Assembly (NCBI RefSeq): GCF_000331105.1
Contig: NC_020054.1
Span: forward strand, 4,742,555-4,806,554
Length of the DNA: 64,000 bases
Direction: 5' to 3'
From: Fibrella aestuarina BUZ 2
GTDB lineage: Bacteria > Bacteroidota > Bacteroidia > Cytophagales > Spirosomataceae
Of this stretch, positions 6,935 to 15,434 are shown piece after piece (the first letter of the stretch is position 1; the number at the start of each line of letters is the position of its first letter). Under the pieces are notes generated by a model that saw only the letters and a program-made list of their open reading frames with translations, was not told the DNA's origin and did no database searches. Position numbers and translations under genes: made by a program.

Positions 6935-9232
6935 TTGCGCCTCCTCCTGCTTACGCCGCCGTTTACCCAACTCAATACCCCCTACCCGGCCACAGCCTAT
7001 CTGAAAGGCTACCTGAACACGTTGGGCCGCCCCAGCGTGGCGACGGGCGATGGATCGGCGCTGCCCATCAGCACGGCGCAGGCGGATCTGGGTATCGAGA
7101 CCATTCTGGCGCTCTTCTCCCCTACCGGCCTGGCGCAGGTGTTCGACGCCGTCGAGGCAGCGGTTGAGCAGGGCGTTTCGCTATCGGAAAACAGTGAGCG
7201 GATCGTGCGGCTGCGCGACGAGTATCTGGCCACCATCGGCCCCACGATCCGGTTTTTACAACACCGCAACCCCACGCTCGCCCACGCCATCGCCGGACGT
7301 AGCTACCTACCCGAAGCCGCCCGCTTTGCCGAAGTCGACGACCTCGAATGGGCTTTCGGCACGATGGGCTTGCAGGACAAAGCCCGCCACCTGGCTACGC
7401 TCTATCTGGAAGACCTCAGCGACCTGATCGTGGAAGCGCTCGACCCGCATTTTGGGTTTAGCCGCTATGCCGAACGGCTGGGTCGATCGGCGGCCCACTT
7501 CGATGAACTACACGAGGCCCTGCAAGCCCCAAAATCGCTGATTGGGCACCTGTTGCTGCAACAGCTCGACCGGCACATGGCCACTTTTGCGCCCGATCTG
7601 GTGTGTTTGTCGGTGCCGTTTCCGGGCAACCTGTTCGGGGCGCTGCTGTGCGGGCAACACATCCGGGCAACGTACCCAGCCGTGAAGGTGGTACTAGGAG
7701 GCGGCTACGCCAATACCGAACTCCGCACCCTGGCCGAACCCCGCCTGTTCGATTACGTGGATTTTGTCAGCCTCGACGATGGTGAAGCGCCGTTGCGGTC
7801 ACTGATCGAGCACCTGCTGGGGCAACCCCGCCACGGCGGGGCAAGCTCCCCCCAAACCGATTTGAAGCGGACGTTCATCCGCAACGCCGAGGGGCGGGTG
7901 ATCTTCTGCAATGGCGCCAGTGAAAAGGACGTACCGCAACGTGAAGTGGGCACGCCCGACTACACTGGCCTGCCGCTGACCGATTACCTTTCGGTGATCG
8001 AGGTCACCAACCCCATGCACCGCCTCTGGAGCGATGGCCGCTGGAACAAGCTCACGCTGGCGCACGGCTGCTACTGGGGCAAGTGCTCTTTCTGCGATAT
8101 CTCGCTCGACTATATCGCCCGCTACGAACCCGTCACGGCGGCCCTTCTTTGCGACCGCATGGAGGAACTGATCGCCCAGACGGGCCAGAACGGCTTTCAC
8201 TTTGTCGACGAAGCGGCCCCGCCTGCCCTGATGCGCGACGTGGCCCTCGAAATCCTGCGGCGCCGCCTCACCGTCGTCTGGTGGACCAACATCCGGTTTG
8301 AATCGGCGTTCACGGCCGACCTGTGCCAGCTCCTGAAACTGTCGGGCTGCATTGCCGTGTCGGGCGGGCTGGAAGTAGCCTCTGACCGGCTGCTGGCGAA
8401 GATGAAAAAAGGCGTCACCGTGGCGCAGGTAGCCCGCGTGACCGACCACTTCACGCAGGCGGGCATCATGGTCCATGCCTACCTGATGTATGGCTTCCCA
8501 ACGCAAACCGCCCAGGAAACTGTCGATTCGCTCGAAATGGTGCGGCAGTTGTTTGCGGCGGGCGTGGTGCAGTCGGGCTTCTGGCACCGCTTTGCCATGA
8601 CCGCCCACAGCCCCGTGGGCCTTCACCCCGCCCATTTCGACGTGACCCGCATTGATCCGCCGGGGGCGGTAGATGGGCTGGGGCCATTCGCCAACAATGA
8701 CCTCGACCACCTCGACCCGCTGGGTGCCGACCACGATCGCTTTGCCGAGGGTCTGCGGAAGTCGCTGTTCAATTTCATGCATGGCGTAGGGCTCGATTTC
8801 CCGCTCAAAAGCTGGTTCGACTTCCCCATTCCAGGTACGTCGGTGCCGAAGCGGTTTATCGAAAACGCCATCGCCGAGCCGGATCAACCCGCCCGACCCC
8901 GCGCCAACGCGCTGGTTGTCTGGCCCGGCCGCAAACCCGATCTGGCGATCCTGACCCAGCGGCAGGGAAAACGGGTGGTCAGACAGGCCGAGTTACTGCT
9001 GGCCCGGCGGCAGGACGACGTGGTAGTGGATATGCCCGCCGAGTTAGGCGAGTGGCTGCTGGCGATGTGGCCCAAACTCAGCACCCAGGCCCCCGCACCG
9101 TTGACCTATGCCCACTTCAAGGCTGACTTTGACGCAGCCGGTCTGGGTACGTCCATACCGGGTACGTTCGATGCCTTTCTGCTGTCGGAAACCTGGGCTG
9201 ATTGGCAGGAAGCAGGGTTGTTGATCGTCTAG
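6935..9232 (+). CDS. B12-binding-type radical SAM protein
   Basis: A 765-aa cytoplasmic enzyme. The N-terminal part (about 1-290) has the cobalamin-binding-like region ending in LVCLSVPFPGNLFGALL and VVLGGGYANTEL. The radical SAM core follows at about 370-600 with LAHGCYWGKCSFCDISLDYI. Its cysteines are spaced CX4CX2C instead of the usual CX3CX2C. Later strands HFVDEAAPP, SGGLEVASDRLLAKMKKGV and VHAYLMYGFPTQT fit a TIM-barrel radical SAM. No ATG exists at the N-terminus; the TTG at 6935 gives RLLLLTPPFTQLNTPYPA, the expected family start. The substrate is unknown. The nearby 34-bp hairpin may affect initiation. Confidence 0.8.
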   Translation: MRLLLLTPPFTQLNTPYPATAYLKGYLNTLGRPSVATGDGSALPISTAQADLGIETILALFSPTGLAQVFDAVEAAVEQGVSLSENSERIVRLRDEYLATIGPTIRFLQHRNPTLAHAIAGRSYLPEAARFAEVDDLEWAFGTMGLQDKARHLATLYLEDLSDLIVEALDPHFGFSRYAERLGRSAAHFDELHEALQAPKSLIGHLLLQQLDRHMATFAPDLVCLSVPFPGNLFGALLCGQHIRATYPAVKVVLGGGYANTELRTLAEPRLFDYVDFVSLDDGEAPLRSLIEHLLGQPRHGGASSPQTDLKRTFIRNAEGRVIFCNGASEKDVPQREVGTPDYTGLPLTDYLSVIEVTNPMHRLWSDGRWNKLTLAHGCYWGKCSFCDISLDYIARYEPVTAALLCDRMEELIAQTGQNGFHFVDEAAPPALMRDVALEILRRRLTVVWWTNIRFESAFTADLCQLLKLSGCIAVSGGLEVASDRLLAKMKKGVTVAQVARVTDHFTQAGIMVHAYLMYGFPTQTAQETVDSLEMVRQLFAAGVVQSGFWHRFAMTAHSPVGLHPAHFDVTRIDPPGAVDGLGPFANNDLDHLDPLGADHDRFAEGLRKSLFNFMHGVGLDFPLKSWFDFPIPGTSVPKRFIENAIAEPDQPARPRANALVVWPGRKPDLAILTQRQGKRVVRQAELLLARRQDDVVVDMPAELGEWLLAMWPKLSTQAPAPLTYAHFKADFDAAGLGTSIPGTFDAFLLSETWADWQEAGLLIV

Positions 9233-9362
9233 GTAGCAAACGGTCCACCGGCGAATCAATTTACGCGGGGGCTTAACGCACAGATAACGTACCCGGCGCC
9301 GCTTGAATGGCCGTCAGACGTACCTTCGTAGCTTAGCAATCCGCTATAAAATCGACGCTCTG

Positions 9363-11105
9363 ATGGCCAGTAAACAGACAATTAACCGCCGCGACTTTAT
9401 CGAAAAATCGGCACTGGGTAGCCTCATTCTGTCTACCGTGCTGGTGGGTAGCTGTACCAAAGATCCAGACCCTGGCCCCACCGACCCCAACCAACAGGGT
9501 AGCTTTGCCCACGGTGTCGCCAGTTTCGACCCAACCGATAATCAGATCATCCTCTGGACGCGCGTTTCGCCCACAAACGCCTCGTCTACTAAAGTGTCCC
9601 TAACGTACCAGCTGGCTACCGACAGCGGCTTCCGGACGGTCGTTAAGACCGAAGCCGTCGACGCGCTGGCCGACGATGATTTCACCGTCAGCATCGACCT
9701 GAGCGGGCTGTCGTCCAACACGCCCTACTTCTACCGTTTTACTATTACCGGCACCGATACCACGTCGGTAGTAGGCGAAACCCGGACGCTGCCCAAAGGC
9801 GCTGAGCGCAACGAAGTAAAAATTGCCTTCTGCTCGTGCTCCAACTACCCGGCGGGCCTGTTCAACGTGTATGGGGCCATTGCCGCCTCCGACGCCGACG
9901 TAGTGCTGCACCTGGGCGATTACATCTATGAATACGGTGCCGGTCAGTACGGCTCCAACCCGACCACCATTGGCCTGAACCGGGCGCACCTGCCCGCCAA
10001 CGAGATTCTGACGCTCGACGATTACCGGACGCGCTTCAAACAGTACCGCACCGACGCGCAGTTACAACTGGCGCATCAGAAAAAGCCGTTTATCTGCGTC
10101 TGGGACGACCATGAAGTGGCTAACGACGCCTGGAAAGATGGCGCCCAGAACCATCAGGCGAATGAAGGCGCGTTCAGCACCCGCAAGGCCAACGCGCTGA
10201 AAGCTTATCACGAGTACATCGGCATCCGCACGCTGGTCGACGCGCAAATCTACCGCAGCTTCACGTTTGGCAACATCCTGAACCTGCACATGCTCGATAC
10301 GCGGTTGATTGGGCGGGATAAGCAACTCGATTACACCGCCTACGTGAACAGCGCGGGCCAGCTGGATACGGCCGCTTTCCAGCGCGACTGGCTCAATCCG
10401 CAGCGCACCATGCTCGGCAGTGCGCAGCTCAGCTGGCTGGGGCAGGCGCTGGGGTCAGGCACGGCAGCCTGGCAGGTGCTGGGGCAACAGGTATTGATGG
10501 CCAAGATGTATTTGCCCATCGAACTACTGCTAAGCATCACGCAGGCCGAAGCCGAAAGCACACAGGGCACCATCAGCCCGGCCACGATTCAGCGCGTGCA
10601 AAGTCAGGTGCTGGAACTGACCGGCCTCAAGAGCCGAGCGCTGGCGAAAGACCCCACGCTGACCCCGCAGGAGCTAGCCCGGGTGAACACCGTGCTACCC
10701 TACAACCTGGACGCCTGGGACGGCTACCCGGCCGAACGCGAAGCGGTCTATGCGCTGGCCAAAGGCAAAAAACTGATTGCGCTGGCCGGCGACACGCACA
10801 ACGCCTGGTATTCCGATCTGCTGGCCAACGGCGGGGCACTCGTCGGGCGGGAAGTGGCTACGCCCTCAGTTACCTCGCCGGGATTTGAAGGCATTGTCGG
10901 TAACAATCCAACCATTCTGAGCATCTTTGAGCAGGCGCTGATGCTGCTGATCGACGATTTGCAATACGCCAATATTTCGAAGAAAGGCTATTCGATGATC
11001 ACCTTCAGCCCGGGCCGGGCCGTATCGGAATGGCGGTACGTCGAGAACATCACGGCGCCAAACACCGCCACGACTGTGGGCCGTACCGAAACCATTACGG
11101 GGTAG
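9363..11105 (+). CDS. phoD: Alkaline phosphatase D (PhoD) family protein
   Basis: A 580-aa exported phosphodiesterase/phosphomonoesterase of the PhoD family, needing Fe/Ca metals and likely used in phosphate scavenging. The N-terminus (NRRDFIEKSALG...VLVGSC) has a twin-arginine-like start followed by a lipobox-like Cys, so it may be a Tat-exported lipoprotein. Metal-binding motifs seen: HLGDYIYEYG, CVWDDHEVANDAWK, and LAGDTHNAWYSDL near the C-terminus, with an N-terminal PhoD beta domain (FAHGVASFDPTDNQIILWTRV). The ATG at 9363 is chosen; the frame extends to a TTG at 9303 that would spoil the signal peptide. Confidence 0.9.
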   Translation: MASKQTINRRDFIEKSALGSLILSTVLVGSCTKDPDPGPTDPNQQGSFAHGVASFDPTDNQIILWTRVSPTNASSTKVSLTYQLATDSGFRTVVKTEAVDALADDDFTVSIDLSGLSSNTPYFYRFTITGTDTTSVVGETRTLPKGAERNEVKIAFCSCSNYPAGLFNVYGAIAASDADVVLHLGDYIYEYGAGQYGSNPTTIGLNRAHLPANEILTLDDYRTRFKQYRTDAQLQLAHQKKPFICVWDDHEVANDAWKDGAQNHQANEGAFSTRKANALKAYHEYIGIRTLVDAQIYRSFTFGNILNLHMLDTRLIGRDKQLDYTAYVNSAGQLDTAAFQRDWLNPQRTMLGSAQLSWLGQALGSGTAAWQVLGQQVLMAKMYLPIELLLSITQAEAESTQGTISPATIQRVQSQVLELTGLKSRALAKDPTLTPQELARVNTVLPYNLDAWDGYPAEREAVYALAKGKKLIALAGDTHNAWYSDLLANGGALVGREVATPSVTSPGFEGIVGNNPTILSIFEQALMLLIDDLQYANISKKGYSMITFSPGRAVSEWRYVENITAPNTATTVGRTETITG

Positions 11106-11133
11106 ACGGTAATCGAAAAGTTAGTACTTTTCA

Positions 11134-11166
11134 AAACCTATAAGGTCTCGGAGGCCTTATAGGTTT
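11134..11166. terminator. Short hairpin between phoD and cbs
   Basis: A 12-bp perfect inverted repeat (11134-11145 / 11155-11166) with a 9-nt loop lies 28 bp after the phoD-type stop and 17 bp before the next ATG. It is a possible terminator or leader structure; there is no long T-run. Confidence 0.5.
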
Positions 11167-11183
11167 AACAATACCTCATCAAC

Positions 11184-12560
11184 ATGAACTACTACAACTC
11201 CATCATCGACACCATTGGCGATACGCCGCTGGTAAAGCTAAATAAGGTCACGAAGGGCATCCGGGGCACGGTGCTGGCGAAGGTCGAATACTTCAACCCC
11301 GGTAATTCGGTGAAAGACCGCATTGCCATCAAGATGATCGAAGACGCTGAAGCAGCGGGACTCATCCGGCCGGGCGGCACCATCATCGAAGGCACCAGCG
11401 GCAACACGGGCATGGGCCTGGCACTGGCGGCGATCGGCAAAGGCTACAAATGCATCTTCACGATGGCCGACAAGCAGTCGCAGGAGAAAATCGATATTCT
11501 GCGGGCGGTGGGCGCCGAGGTGGTCGTTTGCCCTACCAACGTCACACCCGACGACCCGCGCTCCTATTATTCAGTGGCGAAACGGCTGAATCAGGAGATA
11601 CCCAATTCGCTGTATCCTAATCAGTACGACAACCTGTCGAACACGGCGGCGCACTATGAAACGACCGGACCCGAAATCTGGCGCGACACCGAGGGGCGCA
11701 TCACCCACTTTGCGGCGGGCGTAGGCACGGGCGGTACCATCTGCGGCACCAGCAAATTCCTGAAGGAGCAGAACCCCGGCATCGTGTCGGTGGGTATCGA
11801 CACCTACGGCTCGGTGTTCAAGAAATACAAAGAAACCGGCGTGTTTGACGAGGGCGAGATTTACCCCTACCTCACTGAAGGCATCGGCGAAGACATTCTG
11901 CCGCAAAACGTCGATTTCAGCGTGATCGATCACTTTGTGAAAGTCACCGACAAAGACGCGGCGATTATGGCCCGGCGGCTGGCGCGTGAAGAAGGCCTGT
12001 TTGTGGGCTGGTCGTGTGGATCGGCGGCGCACGGGGCGCTCGAATGGGCCCGCGAGCACCTGCAAGATGACGACGTGCTGGTGATTATCCTGCCCGACCA
12101 CGGCACGCGCTACCTCGGCAAAATCTACAACGACACCTGGATGAAAGACCACGGCTTCCTGGAGTCGCGGCAGTTTGCGACGGCCCGCGACATCGTGCGG
12201 TCGAAAAACGGGCGTAGCAGCCTGACGACCGTGGAGCAGCAGATGCCGGTCAGCAAGGCCATTCAGTTGCTCAATCAGCAGGGTATTTCGCAGATGCCCG
12301 TCACCGATGGCAGCGGCCACATAGTGGGTAGCCTCACCGATTCATCGATCCTGACGCGCCTCATCGACGACCCAACGGTTAAAGATCAGCCGGTGGAAAC
12401 GGTGATGGACAAGCCCTTCAAATTTGTGGGTTTAGACAACACGCTCGACGTGCTCTCGTCGCTCATCGACCGCGACAACAAAGCCCTGCTCGTCCGCGAC
12501 GAACAGGACCACATCCACGTCATCACCCAGGCCGACCTGCTGGCCGCCGTGAGCCGGTAA
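11184..12560 (+). CDS. cbs: Cystathionine beta-synthase with CBS domain pair
   Basis: A 458-aa cytoplasmic PLP enzyme joining homocysteine and serine (or acting as a cysteine synthase) in transsulfuration. The catalytic domain (1-320) has the Schiff-base Lys in FNPGNSVKDRIA, the substrate loop EGTSGNTGMGLA and the PLP phosphate loop AGVGTGGTICGTSK. The C-terminal 340-458 holds two CBS modules (MPVSKAIQLLNQQGISQMPV and VMDKPFKFVGLDNTLDVL), which in this family bind adenosyl ligands or regulate activity. The length is that of bacterial CBS with a Bateman module. The ATG at 11184 gives the expected start MNYYNSIIDTIGDTPL. Confidence 0.92.
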   Translation: MNYYNSIIDTIGDTPLVKLNKVTKGIRGTVLAKVEYFNPGNSVKDRIAIKMIEDAEAAGLIRPGGTIIEGTSGNTGMGLALAAIGKGYKCIFTMADKQSQEKIDILRAVGAEVVVCPTNVTPDDPRSYYSVAKRLNQEIPNSLYPNQYDNLSNTAAHYETTGPEIWRDTEGRITHFAAGVGTGGTICGTSKFLKEQNPGIVSVGIDTYGSVFKKYKETGVFDEGEIYPYLTEGIGEDILPQNVDFSVIDHFVKVTDKDAAIMARRLAREEGLFVGWSCGSAAHGALEWAREHLQDDDVLVIILPDHGTRYLGKIYNDTWMKDHGFLESRQFATARDIVRSKNGRSSLTTVEQQMPVSKAIQLLNQQGISQMPVTDGSGHIVGSLTDSSILTRLIDDPTVKDQPVETVMDKPFKFVGLDNTLDVLSSLIDRDNKALLVRDEQDHIHVITQADLLAAVSR

Positions 12561-12563
12561 GGG

Positions 12564-12645
12564 AATGAATAATGTATAATGGGCTCGCGCATCAGTAGTC
12601 TTGCGCCAGCCCATTATACATTATTCATTGTCCATTATTCATTCC
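12564..12645. repeat. Palindrome built of 7-bp units (heptad repeat, copy 2)
   Basis: The left arm is AATGAAT, AATGTAT, AATGGGC, T (12564-12585), matched perfectly by 12608-12629. The right side continues with two further CATT-type heptads to 12645, so alternative pairings are possible. It lies between the convergent cbs gene and a lipoprotein gene, where it may also act as a terminator. Confidence 0.8.
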
Positions 12646-13431
12646 TCAACGAGGCCTCGCTTTGGTCAGGCGTTGCTCGAAGAGGAGTTCAAGGGGATTG
12701 GCGCCGGTGGGGTACGTGATGTTCAGGTACATTGCCTCGCGCGCTTTGGGCAGGTAGACGTACCCACGCACCGACTGACCGGGCTCCACCCGCGACCGTT
12801 TCATGGCGAGTTCGCGCCAACGGTATTCTTCAAACTGAAAGCGCTGCATCTTGTCAGCGAAGGTGCCGTGGTCGATTACCCGCTTGGCCTGAAGCGCCGT
12901 GTAGGCGACAGCCAGGTTATTCTGCGTGTTGATGTACTGGCTGAACTCGCGGCCATTACGCTTCGGGGCCGTGGTTGAGGCCACGTCGGCCGCCACGATT
13001 GCCACCATCAGCACCGTATTCAGAATCTTGTTGCGCTTGAGGCGGGCTTGTTCCTGCCTGATCTTCTGGGGTACCCGCTCGATCTCGTAATCCGGGTCGG
13101 CGGCCTGCCGGAAGTCGACGGTGCCGGGTTGCGCGAGCGGTTGCCGGTTAGCATCGAGCAACGTCATCCGAAACGCCGACGGGTCAATGTCAAGCGTGCG
13201 GTTGGTGCGGTTTTTTACCTCCACGTCGAGCGCAATGTATTCCATGTCTTCGCGCTCAAACGAAGCCACCACCTCCACGCTGTCGGCGGTGGTTTTGGTC
13301 ACGCTTCGCCCGTCGATCTGCGCGACATCGCCCGATACGGGCTGTAGTTGGTAATACTGCGTGGCACAACTGCTGAGCAGCCACACCATAGCAAGCCAAC
13401 TACCAACGATACGTAAAGCTCTTGTCTTCAT
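12646..13431 (-). CDS. Lipoprotein of unknown function
   Basis: A 261-aa protein starting with a lipoprotein signal (WLAMVWLLSSC, Cys22). The region 45-115 contains VEVVASFEREDMEYIALDVEVKNRTNRTLDIDPSAFRM, which looks like an Ig-like or FxLYD-type beta domain. Around 130-150 a hydrophobic run (ILNTVLMVAIVAADVAS) may be a second membrane segment. The C-terminal part (EPGQSVRGYVYLPKAREAMYLNITYPTG) looks like another beta-rich domain. Probably periplasm-facing and membrane-anchored. It is a lone gene between two hairpins. Confidence 0.7.
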   Translation of the reverse strand: MKTRALRIVGSWLAMVWLLSSCATQYYQLQPVSGDVAQIDGRSVTKTTADSVEVVASFEREDMEYIALDVEVKNRTNRTLDIDPSAFRMTLLDANRQPLAQPGTVDFRQAADPDYEIERVPQKIRQEQARLKRNKILNTVLMVAIVAADVASTTAPKRNGREFSQYINTQNNLAVAYTALQAKRVIDHGTFADKMQRFQFEEYRWRELAMKRSRVEPGQSVRGYVYLPKAREAMYLNITYPTGANPLELLFEQRLTKARPR

Positions 13432-13555
13432 AATCCATCCGATTGGTTTCCCCTTTGAGTCACGAAGCGGCCACTGGTTTAATAACCAGATGACGACAAA
13501 AATGCAGCGTAGGTTGCAATGAATGGATTAAATGTGGTGAACGGCGTAAAGCACT

Positions 13556-13607
13556 GAGCGCTAAAGGATAAGTGGTTATATTACTCACCACTTATCCTTT
13601 AGCGCTC
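13556..13607. terminator. 21-bp inverted repeat downstream of glnS
   Basis: Perfect arms 13556-13576 and 13587-13607 with a 10-nt AT-rich loop. It follows the glnS stop on the minus strand by 11 bp and is a strong terminator candidate. Confidence 0.7.
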
Positions 13608-13618
13608 CTGACGCTTCA

Positions 13619-15346
13619 CTAGTTTTTCTTCACCTCCTTCGCCCAGGCGTCTTTGAGCGTGACGATGCGGTTGAAGACGAGTTGCTCGTCGGTCGAATCG
13701 GCATCGACGCAGAAGTAGCCTTTGCGCATAAACTGCACCCGGTCGCCTACGGCGCGATGCGCCAGATTGGGCTCTACCAGCGCCCGTACCGTCACGAGCG
13801 AATTGGGGTTCAGCAGCGACAAAAACGCGTCGGTTTCGTCGGAATCCAGCTCTTTTTCGTCGGCAGCAGGGTTTTCCGAGGCAAACAGGCGGTCGTAGAG
13901 ACGTACCTGAGCCGGCACCGCGTGGGCCACCGATACCCAATGGATGGTGCCTTTGACGTTGATGCCCGACGTATCCTGCCCACTTTTGCTTTCAGGAATG
14001 TAGGTACAATGCAGTTCAGTTACCTCGCCCGCGTCGTTCTTCACCACCTCGTCGCAACGCACGATGTAGGCGCCTTTGAGGCGGACCATCTGCCCCGGTG
14101 CCAGCCGAAAATATTTCTTCGGCGGGTTCTCCATGAAGTCGTCGCGCTCGATGTACACCTCCCGGCTGAAGGGCACCTCGCGGGTACCGCCGTCGGCATC
14201 TTCGGGGTTGTTCTCGATGTGCAGCGTCTCTTCCTGGCCTTCGGGGTAGTTGGTCAGCACCAGCTTGATGGGATTTTCGTCCACCACGGCCATTACCCGG
14301 TCGGTGGTGCGGTTCAGCTCCTCGCGGATGCAGAATTCCAGCAGGCCCACGTCGATGAGGTTATCGCGCTTGGCCACGCCGATGCGGTCGCAAAATTCGC
14401 GCAGGCTGTCGGGCGTGTAGCCGCGTCGGCGAATCCCCGCCAGCGTTGGCATCCGGGGGTCGTCCCAGCCGCTCACATGGCCGCCTTCCACCAGTTTCTT
14501 CAGCTTCCGCTTGCTCATGACCGTGTAGGTCAGGTTCAGGCGGGCAAATTCGTACTGTTTCGACGGGAAAATGTCGAGTTGCTCGATAAACCAGTCGTAA
14601 AGCGGGCGGTGCGGGATGAATTCCAGCGTGCAGATCGAGTGTGTGATTTTCTCGATCGAATCGGACTGCCCGTGCGCGAAATCATACATCGGGTAGATAC
14701 ACCAGGTATCGCCCGTACGGTGGTGATGCGCGTGTTTGATGCGGTAGATGATGGGGTCGCGGAAGTGCATGTTGGGCGAGGCCATGTCAATTTTGGCCCG
14801 CAACACTTTGGCGCCATCCGGGTACGTTCCCGCCCGCATCTGCCGGAACAGCTCGAGGTTTTCGGCCACCGACCGGTCGCGGTACGGGCTGTTCTGCCCT
14901 GGCACCGTGGGTGAACCCTTCAACGCGGCAATCTCGGCCGAGGTCGAATCGTCTACGTAGGCTAAGCCCTTTTGAATCAACGCTTCGGCAAACTGATACA
15001 GCTGCTCGAAATAGTCCGACGCGTAGAGTTCCTGCGCCCAGTCGAAGCCCAGCCACCGCACATCGGCTTTGATCGAATCCACATATTCGGTGTCTTCCGT
15101 GACGGGGTTCGTATCGTCGAAACGCAGGTTGGTCTGGCCACCGTACTTCTGCGCCAGCCCGAAGTTGAGGCAGATCGACTTGGCGTGCCCGAGGTGCAGG
15201 TAGCCGTTGGGTTCGGGCGGAAAACGGGTCAGCACGCGCCCCTCGTGGAGGCCGGCCGAGATATCTTCCTCGACGATTTGTTCGATAAAATTCAGACCGC
15301 CCGCGTGATTACTCTCGGCGGGCGATTCGTTGGCTGCTGGTGTCAT
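13619..15346 (-). CDS. glnS: Glutaminyl-tRNA synthetase
   Basis: A 575-aa class I aminoacyl-tRNA synthetase that charges tRNA-Gln in the cytoplasm. Seen: the HIGH-type motif in [23 protein letters not shown] and the KMSKS-type [11 protein letters not shown]. The anticodon-binding C-terminal beta barrels carry [29 protein letters not shown] and [21 protein letters not shown]. The length matches bacterial GlnRS. It begins with an ATG at 15346 after a promoter with a TATTTTTG -7 box. Its presence means glutamine is charged directly. Confidence 0.96.
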   Translation of the reverse strand: MTPAANESPAESNHAGGLNFIEQIVEEDISAGLHEGRVLTRFPPEPNGYLHLGHAKSICLNFGLAQKYGGQTNLRFDDTNPVTEDTEYVDSIKADVRWLGFDWAQELYASDYFEQLYQFAEALIQKGLAYVDDSTSAEIAALKGSPTVPGQNSPYRDRSVAENLELFRQMRAGTYPDGAKVLRAKIDMASPNMHFRDPIIYRIKHAHHHRTGDTWCIYPMYDFAHGQSDSIEKITHSICTLEFIPHRPLYDWFIEQLDIFPSKQYEFARLNLTYTVMSKRKLKKLVEGGHVSGWDDPRMPTLAGIRRRGYTPDSLREFCDRIGVAKRDNLIDVGLLEFCIREELNRTTDRVMAVVDENPIKLVLTNYPEGQEETLHIENNPEDADGGTREVPFSREVYIERDDFMENPPKKYFRLAPGQMVRLKGAYIVRCDEVVKNDAGEVTELHCTYIPESKSGQDTSGINVKGTIHWVSVAHAVPAQVRLYDRLFASENPAADEKELDSDETDAFLSLLNPNSLVTVRALVEPNLAHRAVGDRVQFMRKGYFCVDADSTDEQLVFNRIVTLKDAWAKEVKKN

Positions 15347-15377
15347 GTGACGGTCAGGTTGTCGCGTCCGTAAACCT

Positions 15378-15409
15378 CAAAAATACGGCACCCGGCCGGG
15401 TTTGGCAAG
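15378..15409 (-). promoter_or_regulatory. Bacteroidota-type promoter for glnS
   Basis: On the minus strand a TATTTTTG box (15378-15385) matches the TAnnTTTG -7 consensus. A CTTG (15406-15409) lies 20 bp upstream, close to the TTTG -33 element. The box is about 30 bp before the glnS ATG. Confidence 0.55.
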
Positions 15410-15434
15410 AAAGAGTCGTGCTGAGGGCCCTCCC

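Noticed and set aside
7799..8887. 362-codon minus-strand frame inside the radical SAM gene
   Set aside because: Shadow of the plus-strand gene, no recognisable domain.
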